This document shows, one piece after another, positions 17,546 to 24,894 of a stretch of DNA of 64,000 nucleotides. The DNA comes from an uncultured Lachnospiraceae bacterium (GTDB lineage: Bacteria; Bacillota; Clostridia; Lachnospirales; Lachnospiraceae), in assembly GCA_910585005.1 (NCBI GenBank), contig CAJUCN010000005.1:148844-212843 (forward strand), in the 5' to 3' direction. A model generated the notes under the pieces. That model saw only the letters and a program-made list of their open reading frames with translations. It searched no databases and was not told where the DNA came from. The position numbers and the translations under genes were made by a program. Within the stretch, counting starts at the first letter, position 1; every line of letters starts with the position of its first letter.

Positions 17546-17890
17546 ATGAACGACATTATCAAAAGTATTGAAGATGAACAGTTAAAAGAGGTAAATTCTT
17601 TTCATGTAGGCGATACCGTTAAGGTATATGGTAAGATTAAGGAAGGAAACCGTGAAAGGATCCAGGTATTTGAAGGCGTTGTCCTTAAGAGACAGGGAAC
17701 CGGCGCACGGGAGACTTTTACGGTAAGAAAGACATCTAATGGCGTTGGCGTAGAGAAGACATGGCCTGTGTACTCACCTAATGTAGAGAAGATTGAAGTA
17801 GTCCGCAGAGGTAAGGTAAGAAGGGCGAAACTGACTTACTTAAGAGGACGTGTTGGTAAGAGGGCTAAGATTAAAGAAATTATCAGATAG
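17546..17890 (+). CDS. rplS: 50S ribosomal protein L19
   Basis: A 114-residue protein with the L19 signatures FHVGDTVKVYGKIKEG and VGVEKTWPVYSPN, ending in a basic RRGKVRRAKL segment. The ribosome site GGAGG is well placed. It closes the ribosomal and tRNA-modification cluster and is followed by a strong terminator. Confidence 0.98.
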   Translation: MNDIIKSIEDEQLKEVNSFHVGDTVKVYGKIKEGNRERIQVFEGVVLKRQGTGARETFTVRKTSNGVGVEKTWPVYSPNVEKIEVVRRGKVRRAKLTYLRGRVGKRAKIKEIIR

Positions 17891-17912
17891 TTTGAATGTG
17901 TGATAAGGCACA

Positions 17913-17943
17913 GGGCAATTGGTCATACAATTGCCCTTTTCTT
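17913..17943 (+). terminator. Intrinsic terminator after rplS
   Basis: The 9-bp perfect stem GGGCAATTG/CAATTGCCC has a 6-base loop and is followed by TTTTCTT. Confidence 0.9.
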
Positions 17944-17992
17944 ATGTCTGGAACTGTGATAGAATAAAGGGAAATGTGAAAGGAAAAGTGTG

Positions 17993-18577
17993 ATGGCAAA
18001 GCACAAGGGGCTAACTTTTTATGAAAAGAAAAAAAGAATCAGCAAAGCAATGGTGCATGAAATATTAGTTACCCTATTTTACTGTTTTGCCGCGGTTCTT
18101 CTTGCCTTTGTCATTGTTTTTCTTGTGGGGATGAAGATCAGCGTGATCGGAGTATCCATGGAACCGGCGCTTTACAATGGGCAGGAGGTTTTGGTAAACC
18201 GCTTTGTATATAAATTGCTTGCACCCAACAGAGGGGATATTGTGGTATTTCTCCCAAATGGTAATCAAAATTCCCATTATTATTTAAAGCGGGTAGTAGG
18301 GCTTCCAGGGGAACATGTTCAGATCATTGGCGGATATGTTTATATTGACGGTGCGCCTCTTGAAGAAAATGATGTATACGATAAAATTTCGGATCCGGGG
18401 ATTGCGGAAAATGAAATTGTGCTGGGAAGTGATGAATATTTTGTGCTGGGGGACAATCGTAATAATAGTGAAGACAGCCGGTCAGGAAATATCGGGCCGG
18501 TTAGCAGGGATACGATCACAGGAAAAGCATGGTTTCACTTAGGATGCGAGGAAGACTCTCTTGGGTTAGTTGAGTAA
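17993..18577 (+). CDS. lepB: Signal peptidase I (first copy)
   Basis: 194 residues from the ATG at 17993; a GTG one codon earlier is possible, but AGGA lies 8 bases before the ATG. A single transmembrane segment spans about residues 27-47. The catalytic Ser is Ser55 in VIGVSMEPAL and the general-base Lys is Lys99 in YYLKRVVGLPGE. The later box GDNRNNSEDSR is conserved in type I signal peptidases. It cleaves exported proteins at the outer membrane face. It is a different paralogue from the second copy at 19443, with rbgA between them. Confidence 0.95.
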   Translation: MAKHKGLTFYEKKKRISKAMVHEILVTLFYCFAAVLLAFVIVFLVGMKISVIGVSMEPALYNGQEVLVNRFVYKLLAPNRGDIVVFLPNGNQNSHYYLKRVVGLPGEHVQIIGGYVYIDGAPLEENDVYDKISDPGIAENEIVLGSDEYFVLGDNRNNSEDSRSGNIGPVSRDTITGKAWFHLGCEEDSLGLVE

Positions 18578-18594
18578 ATCGGAAGGAATGGAAA

Positions 18595-19446
18595 ATGAAT
18601 TATCAGTGGTATCCTGGACATATGACAAAGGCCAAGCGTATGATGGAGGAACATATCAAACTCATTGACTTGGTGATAGAATTGGTGGATGCAAGGATTC
18701 CTGTGAGCAGCAAAAATCCTGAAATCGATCAGCTTGGAAGAAATAAATCAAGAATCATCCTGCTCAACAAGGCAGATTTGGCAGATCCTGAAATCAATGC
18801 TTTATGGGCAGCGTTCTATAAGGAAAAAGGTTTTTTTGTCCAGGAAATGAATGCTCAGACAGGGGCGGGGGTAAGAGGGATACAACCCCTTGTCCAAAGC
18901 GCCTGTAGAGAAAAGATTGAGCGTGACAAAAAACGGGGGATCTTGAACCGGCCGGTACGGGCGATGGTGGTTGGGATACCGAATGTAGGAAAATCAACTT
19001 TTATTAATGCATTGGCAGGAAAAGCCTGTACCAAAACAGGAAACAAACCGGGCGTGACGAAGGGAAAACAGTGGATCCGCCTGAATAAAAATCTGGAACT
19101 TTTAGATACGCCTGGAATTCTTTGGCCTAAGTTTGAAGATCAAAAGGTAGGCGAGCGGCTTGCCATGATCGGATCCATAAAGGATGAAATCTTACATGCA
19201 GATGAGCTTGCGGTTGCGCTTCTTTCTTACCTTCACGAGAAATACCCGCAAAAGCTAAAAGAGCGGTATCTGATAAATAGCAATGAGGATGCATTTAAAA
19301 CTTTAGAGGAAATCTGTATAAACCGAAAGTGTTTTCTAAAGGGAGAGCAGCCGGATCTTTTAAGGGCGGCTGGTATGGTATTAGAAGATTTCAGAAGCGG
19401 AAGGATCGGTAGAATAACTCTTGAGCATCCGGAGGAGTGGAAGTGA
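18595..19446 (+). CDS. rbgA: Ribosome biogenesis GTPase RbgA (YlqF)
   Basis: A 283-residue circularly permuted GTPase: the G4 motif NKAD (58-61) comes before the Walker A GIPNVGKS (127-134) and the LLDTPGILWPK G3 motif. The N-terminus NYQWYPGHMTKAKRMM is the YlqF hallmark. It completes 50S assembly, around L16, L27 and L35 in B. subtilis. Its place after rplS matches the conserved order. The end overlaps the second signal peptidase gene by 4 bases. Confidence 0.97.
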   Translation: MNYQWYPGHMTKAKRMMEEHIKLIDLVIELVDARIPVSSKNPEIDQLGRNKSRIILLNKADLADPEINALWAAFYKEKGFFVQEMNAQTGAGVRGIQPLVQSACREKIERDKKRGILNRPVRAMVVGIPNVGKSTFINALAGKACTKTGNKPGVTKGKQWIRLNKNLELLDTPGILWPKFEDQKVGERLAMIGSIKDEILHADELAVALLSYLHEKYPQKLKERYLINSNEDAFKTLEEICINRKCFLKGEQPDLLRAAGMVLEDFRSGRIGRITLEHPEEWK

Positions 19447-19982
19447 GTAGAAAATTAAGAGAGATTTTAAGTACAAGTCTTTATTTTTTGATTGTCCTTG
19501 TGGTAACGTTTTTGGTGGTAAATTATGTAGGGCAGCGGACAATGGTGATTGGAACATCTATGGAGCCGATGCTCAGCGATGGGGATAATCTGATTGTAGA
19601 TAAGCTGTCATACCGTTTTGAGGATCCCCAGAGGTTTGATATCATTGTGTTTCCTTTCCGTTATGCAGAAAAGACCTTTTACATTAAACGGATTATTGCG
19701 CTTCCGGGAGAAACGATCTTTATTGACGAGAATGGAACGATCTTTATTGATGGAGAAGAGCTTAATGAACATTATGGCAAGGAAGTGATCGTTGACCCGG
19801 GACGGGCATATGAACCGATCACGTTAGGCCCTGACGAATATTTTGTTATGGGAGATAACCGGAATAATAGTTCAGACAGCAGAGATCCAGTGGTAGGAAA
19901 CATACACAGAGATGAATTTGTTGGAAAAGCCTGGATGCGTATCTGGCCCTTTAGCAGGATGGGGATGATCAAGCATCAATAG
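19443..19982 (+). CDS. lepB: Signal peptidase I (second copy)
   Basis: 179 residues from a GTG at 19443 that overlaps the rbgA stop (GTGA); GGAGGA lies 6 bases upstream. A GTG two codons earlier overlaps that site. One transmembrane segment lies near residues 11-29. Ser39 in VIGTSMEPML and Lys82 in FYIKRIIALPGE are the catalytic pair, and GDNRNNSSDSRDP is the conserved box. The overlap with rbgA implies translational coupling. The two paralogues in this cluster may differ in substrate preference or timing; the sequence does not show which. Confidence 0.94.
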   Translation: MSRKLREILSTSLYFLIVLVVTFLVVNYVGQRTMVIGTSMEPMLSDGDNLIVDKLSYRFEDPQRFDIIVFPFRYAEKTFYIKRIIALPGETIFIDENGTIFIDGEELNEHYGKEVIVDPGRAYEPITLGPDEYFVMGDNRNNSSDSRDPVVGNIHRDEFVGKAWMRIWPFSRMGMIKHQ

Positions 19983-20006
19983 AGAAAATGCCAAAGAAGG
20001 TAAGAG

Positions 20007-20765
20007 ATGGAACAAAAGATTAGTGAAATAAAAAATATTTTTCAGGCAGCCGTTTTAGAAGAGCTGCCTGCTTTCATAAAAACGTATGAAAAGGATTCGC
20101 GTCCTGGTGTGGCTGTATTTGTAAAAAGGGCAAAGAAGCGTTTGGATGATCATGAGAGAGAACTTTTGCGGACAGAAAAAATGAAAGAGTATGAAAGGAA
20201 GTATGAGTCTTTTTCATGGATCTGTGGAATTGATGAAGTAGGAAGAGGGCCACTGGCTGGTCCGGTGGTAGCAGGGGCAGTTATTCTTCCGAAAGATTGT
20301 GATATCCTTTACCTAAATGATTCCAAGCAATTGTCCGAAAAAAAGAGAGAGGAATTGTATGCCGTGATCATGGAAAAGGCAGTGGCGGTAGGGCTTGGCT
20401 TTGTAGCCCCGGAGCGGATTGACCAGATCAATATTTTGCAGGCCACTTATGAGGCAATGCGGGAGGCGATTTCAAAACTTGATCCGCAGCCAGACCTGTT
20501 GTTAAATGATGCGGTAACGATTCCCAAGGTTACCATCCGGCAGATTCCTATCATCAAGGGCGATGCAAAGAGTATGTCCATAGCTGCGGCAAGTATTGTA
20601 GCCAAGGTGACCAGGGATCGTTTGATGGTGCAGTATGAAGAGGTTTATCCTGGGTATGGGTTTGCTTCAAACAAGGGGTACGGAGCACAGGTGCATTTGG
20701 ATGCGTTGAAGAAATATGGGCCTACACCCATTCACAGACGATCGTTTATCAAAAATTTATTATAA
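20007..20765 (+). CDS. rnhB: Ribonuclease HII
   Basis: A 252-residue RNase HII. The catalytic segment is CGIDEVGRGPLAGPVVAGAV, and the later acidic residues appear in LLNDAV and KGDAKSMSIAAASIVAKVTRDR. It removes ribonucleotides from DNA. The N-terminal extension of about 70 residues is normal for Gram-positive RNase HII. It lies in the conserved rbgA-rnhB-ylqG-ylqH order. Confidence 0.97.
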   Translation: MEQKISEIKNIFQAAVLEELPAFIKTYEKDSRPGVAVFVKRAKKRLDDHERELLRTEKMKEYERKYESFSWICGIDEVGRGPLAGPVVAGAVILPKDCDILYLNDSKQLSEKKREELYAVIMEKAVAVGLGFVAPERIDQINILQATYEAMREAISKLDPQPDLLLNDAVTIPKVTIRQIPIIKGDAKSMSIAAASIVAKVTRDRLMVQYEEVYPGYGFASNKGYGAQVHLDALKKYGPTPIHRRSFIKNLL

Positions 20766-20770
20766 GATTT

Positions 20771-20789
20771 CCTGCAAAATTTATGCAGG
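20771..20789 (+). promoter_or_regulatory. Small hairpin in the ylqG leader
   Basis: The 6-bp arms CCTGCA and TGCAGG enclose AAATTTA, between rnhB and the ylqG ribosome site. There is no T tract, so it is not a terminator; it might affect translation or mRNA stability. Confidence 0.3.
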
Positions 20790-20803
20790 TGAAGGGGGCA
20801 TCA

Positions 20804-22438
20804 ATGAAACTGTCATCTTATATCGGGCAGATCAATCAGAATTTTGTGGAGATGCCTGGTGGCGAAGGCGCTTCTTCTTTGGAACAGGGATTAAAAAACG
20901 GGATGGAGGCAATCTACGGGAAACAGTCCGGCGAATCTGTAACCGGGGAGGTTCTTCAGCGCAGTGGAAATGAAATTTTGATTTCCCTGGGGCAGAACCA
21001 ATTACTGCAAGCGAAGCTGGAGGGAAGCATGGCTCCACAACCGGGACAGCTTCTGACTTTTCAAATTCGCAATCATGCGGGGGGAAAAGTAGTGCTGACT
21101 CCTCTTTTTGAGAATCTAAGTCAGGATCCCAATGTGTCAAAAGCACTTGCCCAAGCGGGGATCCCAGAAAATAGTATTACGGCGCAGATGGTCAAAGCCA
21201 TGATGCAGGAAGGGCTTCCCATAGACCGGCAGTCTCTTTATCAGATGAACAGGCTGGTCAATACAAATCCACAGGCAGATATCCAGACCTTAGTCCAAAT
21301 GCAGCGGCTTTCCCTGCCAATTACACCGGAGAATATTGTTCAATTTGAGGCATATAAAAACTACCGGCATCAGTTAAGCGGCAGCCTTATGGAAATAGCG
21401 GATGCCTTTACACAGACCTTCCAGGAAATGACTGGAAGTGGGAATATTGCCCAGGGGCTGGAGTTTTACAAAAATGTGGTTTCAACATTTTTGGAAGGCG
21501 CGCAGGCCGGGGATATAGAAACCGTGTTGCAGAACCAGGACGGTAAAGTAACGGCAAAAGCGGCAGACAGCGTGATGGGGGATGGCAGCGTAAGTAAAAA
21601 TCCCGTGTCAGCAGTGGGAGCGGACCTTTCCCAGATCCTGTCAGGCGATGAACTTTCAAAGCTGGGGATGAGTATGAAACAGGCAGGGGCTTCAGAAGGC
21701 TTTATTGCCCAGATGCAGACCGGAAAGATCACTGCCCAGGAGTTTTTAAATGAAGTGGAGAGAATGCTTTCCGGTGAAGGCGGGGAAGATAAAAGCGCGT
21801 TATTTTCCCTTCTGGAAGGGAAGGAGTTTAAGAGTATCCTGAAAAATGAAATGGGACGTCAGTGGCTGATGCTTCCTGAAGAGGTGGCAGAAGAACGCAG
21901 CGTGGATAAATTATATGAACGGTTAAACAACCAAATGAAGCAGCTTAGCCAGTCCCTGTCCCAAACGGTTCGGGGGGATACTCCCTTAGCAAGGACAATT
22001 GCCAATGTGTCAGGAAACATTGATTTTATGAATCAGATGAACCAAATGTTCACTTATGTGCAGCTTCCCCTCAAAATGCAGGGAAAAGAAGCCCATGGGG
22101 AGTTGTTTGTATATACCAACAAAAAGAATCTTGCCAAAAAAGACGGGACGGTCAGCGCACTGCTTCATTTGGATATGGAGCATTTGGGAAGTGTAGACGT
22201 ACATGTGGCACTGACAGATCAGAAAGTTTCTACCAAGTTTTATTTAAAGGATGATAGCGCCCTCGATCTTATTGCAGATCATATTGACCAGCTAAATGAA
22301 AGGTTAAAAAAGAGAGGGTATTCCATGGAGGCTCAATTTCTCCAAAAACAGGATGATAGGAATATGATGGAAGAAATATTGGAGCAAGGCAAAAATATTT
22401 CTGTGTTATCTGGCTATTCTTTTGATGCCAGGGCATAG
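20804..22438 (+). CDS. YlqG-like protein with FliK-type C-terminal domain
   Basis: 544 residues from the ATG at 20804, which follows GGGGG at proper distance. The N-terminal two thirds is Gln-, Ser- and Gly-rich and poorly conserved. The last roughly 150 residues (IDFMNQMNQMFTYVQLPLKM onward, with GELFVYTNKK and LGSVDVHVALTDQKVSTKF) resemble the C-terminal domain of the flagellar hook-length protein FliK. The gene is next to a FlhB-C-like gene, as ylqG is next to ylqH in B. subtilis. FliK and FlhB interact in flagellar export, so the pair could be a derived regulatory pair; its actual role is unknown. No other flagellar structural gene is nearby. Confidence 0.75.
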   Translation: MKLSSYIGQINQNFVEMPGGEGASSLEQGLKNGMEAIYGKQSGESVTGEVLQRSGNEILISLGQNQLLQAKLEGSMAPQPGQLLTFQIRNHAGGKVVLTPLFENLSQDPNVSKALAQAGIPENSITAQMVKAMMQEGLPIDRQSLYQMNRLVNTNPQADIQTLVQMQRLSLPITPENIVQFEAYKNYRHQLSGSLMEIADAFTQTFQEMTGSGNIAQGLEFYKNVVSTFLEGAQAGDIETVLQNQDGKVTAKAADSVMGDGSVSKNPVSAVGADLSQILSGDELSKLGMSMKQAGASEGFIAQMQTGKITAQEFLNEVERMLSGEGGEDKSALFSLLEGKEFKSILKNEMGRQWLMLPEEVAEERSVDKLYERLNNQMKQLSQSLSQTVRGDTPLARTIANVSGNIDFMNQMNQMFTYVQLPLKMQGKEAHGELFVYTNKKNLAKKDGTVSALLHLDMEHLGSVDVHVALTDQKVSTKFYLKDDSALDLIADHIDQLNERLKKRGYSMEAQFLQKQDDRNMMEEILEQGKNISVLSGYSFDARA

Positions 22439-22470
22439 TAGAAGAACGATTATGAAGCGAGTGGTGGGAT

Positions 22471-22761
22471 ATGGCTGAAAAGAAAGAAAAAATAAAACAG
22501 GCAGTGGCGCTTGCTTATGATCCCCAGGATGATGCGCCTACCGTCATTGCAAGCGGCAGGGGGGCGCTTGCCGAAAGGATCATCGAAAAGGCTCAGGAAG
22601 CAGCGGTGCCTGTACACCGGGATGATAAACTGGCAGATACGTTGTCGCGGCTGGAAATCGGGGATATGATTCCGCCGGAATTATATGAGGTGGTAGCGGA
22701 AATTTTGGTTTTTGTGGATGCAATGGATAAGATTAAGGCCAAAATGGATCGGGTAAAATAG
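22471..22761 (+). CDS. FlhB C-terminal domain-like protein (YlqH-like)
   Basis: A 96-residue stand-alone homologue of the cytoplasmic domain of FlhB/YscU, without the membrane part. AVALAYDPQDDAPTVIASGRG aligns with the FlhB region AVALKYNPTHDAPVVVAKG, but the self-cleaving NPTH is replaced by DPQD. The remaining ERIIEKAQEAAVPVHRDDKLADTLSRLEIGDMIPPELYEVVAEIL is typical. Without the Asn-Pro-Thr-His site it should not self-cleave. The gene follows the FliK-like gene by 32 bases. A role as an export-gate mimic or a separate regulator is inference. Confidence 0.88.
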   Translation: MAEKKEKIKQAVALAYDPQDDAPTVIASGRGALAERIIEKAQEAAVPVHRDDKLADTLSRLEIGDMIPPELYEVVAEILVFVDAMDKIKAKMDRVK

Positions 22762-22788
22762 GATAAGATACCAGGCTGGAGGTTTAGG

Positions 22789-23169
22789 TTGAACAAAAGA
22801 ACCGTAGGAACCGTATATGAACAGAAAGCGGCTGCCTATTTAAAGGAAAATGGATTTCATCTTTTAGAATCCAATTTTCGCTGCAGGCAGGGGGAGATTG
22901 ATATCGTCGGCATTCATCAAGAGTGTCTGGTATTTGTAGAAGTAAAATACCGCAAGAATTTACGGGCGGGATATCCGGAGGAAGCTGTCGATTGCAGAAA
23001 ACAGGCGAAAATCTGCCGTACATCGGACTGTTTCAGGCTGCTGCATCCTGAATACGGCAGGATGCAGATACGATATGATGTGGTTACCATATGTGAGGAA
23101 CGTTTTAAATGGTATCAAAATGCGTTTGATTATATAGTAGGAGGTTATGGCAGGGGAAGGAAATTTTAG
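22789..23169 (+). CDS. YraN/UPF0102 family putative endonuclease
   Basis: 126 residues from a TTG start with GGAGG 8 bases upstream. It carries the nuclease-fold motif RCRQGEIDIVGIHQECLVFVEVKYR, with Glu36, Asp38, Glu51 and Lys53 in the E-x-D...E-x-K arrangement of the PD-(D/E)XK superfamily. The biological substrate is unknown. It is commonly encoded next to rnhB in many bacteria, as approximately here. Good family match. Confidence 0.92.
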   Translation: MNKRTVGTVYEQKAAAYLKENGFHLLESNFRCRQGEIDIVGIHQECLVFVEVKYRKNLRAGYPEEAVDCRKQAKICRTSDCFRLLHPEYGRMQIRYDVVTICEERFKWYQNAFDYIVGGYGRGRKF

Positions 23170-23186
23170 CATCTGGAATCAATGAG

Positions 23187-24098
23187 ATGGAAGCCTGCCG
23201 GAAGATTATGAATACGTTTGTGCGAAAAAAAGACGCAGACTTTATGGAGGTGCGTAATGATAAGCAGATCCTTTATCTGACCTTTCCGCTTTTGGAAAAA
23301 ACCGGACTGGTCAGACATTTATTTTCTACAAGAAAAGGGGGTGTCAGCAAGGGAATTTATGAGTCTATGAATCTTAGCTACTCAAGAGGGGATGTGAAGG
23401 AAGCCGTAGATGAAAATTTCAGAAGGATTGCCGGGATCTTTGATTCTTCACCAGAAAGGATGGTCTGTTCCAGGCAGACCCATACGACGAACATACGTCT
23501 TGTGGGTGAGGAGGATTGTGGGAAAGGGATCATGAAAGAAACAGATTATGAGGATGTGGACGGGCTGATCACAAATCTGCCGGAAATAATTTTATGCACT
23601 TTCTATGCAGACTGCGTTCCCCTATATTTTGTGGATACCCAAAAGAAAGCCATCGGACTGGCACATTCGGGCTGGCGTGGAACGGTGGACCGGATGGGGG
23701 AACAAGTATTGAAAGCAATGAAAGAGGCATTTGGTACACGGCCTCAGGATGTTGTGGCGGCTATAGGCCCATCTATTTGCCAGGACTGCTATGAGGTAGG
23801 AGAAGAAGTTGCCGAGAAATTTATGGAATGTTTTTCCGGGGAAGCCATTGGGGGAGATTTTCGTGGAAATGCTTTCAACAAGAGAGGTATTTTGCAAAAA
23901 GGTGTAAAGGAAGGCAAATACCAGTTGAACCTTCAGGAGGCGAACCGGACGATTTTAGTAGATGCGGGCATCCCCAAAGGACAGATTGCAGTGAGTGACA
24001 TCTGTACCTGCTGTAACAGCAGCCTATTATTTTCCCATCGCGCCAGCCAGGGGAAAAGGGGAAACTTGGGAGCTTTTATGGAATTAAGGAAGTCTTAA
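23187..24098 (+). CDS. pgeF: PgeF/YfiH family protein (multicopper polyphenol oxidase-like, purine nucleoside phosphorylase-like)
   Basis: Up to 303 residues; ATGs at 23187, 23208 and 23244 are possible and none has a strong ribosome site. The zinc and active-site motifs are visible: SRQTHT, ADCVPLYF, AHSGWRGT and CTCCNSSLLFSHR. Family members act on purine nucleosides, and in E. coli YfiH has been implicated in editing a muropeptide precursor error. The gene ends the housekeeping cluster; a new promoter follows for the two-component system. Confidence 0.9.
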   Translation: MEACRKIMNTFVRKKDADFMEVRNDKQILYLTFPLLEKTGLVRHLFSTRKGGVSKGIYESMNLSYSRGDVKEAVDENFRRIAGIFDSSPERMVCSRQTHTTNIRLVGEEDCGKGIMKETDYEDVDGLITNLPEIILCTFYADCVPLYFVDTQKKAIGLAHSGWRGTVDRMGEQVLKAMKEAFGTRPQDVVAAIGPSICQDCYEVGEEVAEKFMECFSGEAIGGDFRGNAFNKRGILQKGVKEGKYQLNLQEANRTILVDAGIPKGQIAVSDICTCCNSSLLFSHRASQGKRGNLGAFMELRKS

Positions 24099-24124
24099 CA
24101 TTTTTCCTAGGGAACACTTAAAAT
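24095..24124 (+). promoter_or_regulatory. Candidate promoter for the two-component system
   Basis: TTAACA (24095-24100), 18 bases, TAAAAT (24119-24124). It overlaps the stop codon of the preceding gene; the response regulator starts 66 bases downstream. Confidence 0.42.
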
Positions 24125-24189
24125 TTGTATGTTTTACTGTTTATAGGAAAGGGAACGTTTCAACAGAAGAAAGATAGAAGGAGTTTGAC

Positions 24190-24882
24190 ATGACGAATAT
24201 TTTAGTTTGTGATGACGACAGAGAAATTGTGGAGGCCATTGAAATTTATTTGAACCAGGAGGGCTATCAGGTTTACAAGGCTTACGATGGAGAACAGGCA
24301 ATCCAGGTTCTGAAAGACCAGAATATTCATCTGCTTGTTATTGACATCATGATGCCCAAACTGGATGGGATCCATGCAACGCTAAAAATCAGAGAATATA
24401 GCAGCATTCCGATCATCTTTCTTTCTGCGAAATCTGAGGATACAGACAAGATTCTGGGGCTGAATATCGGTGCGGATGATTATGTGACGAAACCGTTTAA
24501 CCCGCTTGAACTGGTGGCCAGGGTGAAATCTAACCTGCGTAGGTATACACAGCTTGGAAACTTGAATGTGGAAAACAACGAACTGTTTACAGTTGGAGGG
24601 CTGTGTATCAATGATGAAACCAAGGAAGTGACAGTAGATGGGGAAGCGGTGAAACTGACGCCCATTGAATATAATATCCTTCTTCTCTTGGTAAAAAATC
24701 AGGGGAAAGTGTTTTCTATCGATCAGATTTACGAAAATATCTGGAACGAAGAGGCAATCGGCGCGGATAATACGGTCGCAGTGCATATTCGGCATATACG
24801 GGAAAAAATTGAGATTAATCCCAAAGAACCCAGATATTTAAAAGTAGTATGGGGCGTAGGATATAAGATTGAAAAACAGTAG
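24190..24882 (+). CDS. OmpR-family response regulator
   Basis: 230 residues. The receiver domain has the acidic pocket DDD at residues 8-10, phospho-acceptor Asp52 in IDIMMPKLDG, and switch Lys in YVTKPF. The C-terminal winged-helix domain includes LTPIEYNILLLLVKNQGKVFS and the terminal IEINPKEPRYLKVVWGVGYK. It closely resembles VanR/SrrA-type regulators. It is followed after 12 bases by its cognate kinase. Target genes are not evident. Confidence 0.95.
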   Translation: MTNILVCDDDREIVEAIEIYLNQEGYQVYKAYDGEQAIQVLKDQNIHLLVIDIMMPKLDGIHATLKIREYSSIPIIFLSAKSEDTDKILGLNIGADDYVTKPFNPLELVARVKSNLRRYTQLGNLNVENNELFTVGGLCINDETKEVTVDGEAVKLTPIEYNILLLLVKNQGKVFSIDQIYENIWNEEAIGADNTVAVHIRHIREKIEINPKEPRYLKVVWGVGYKIEKQ

Positions 24883-24894
24883 GAGCATACAAAA

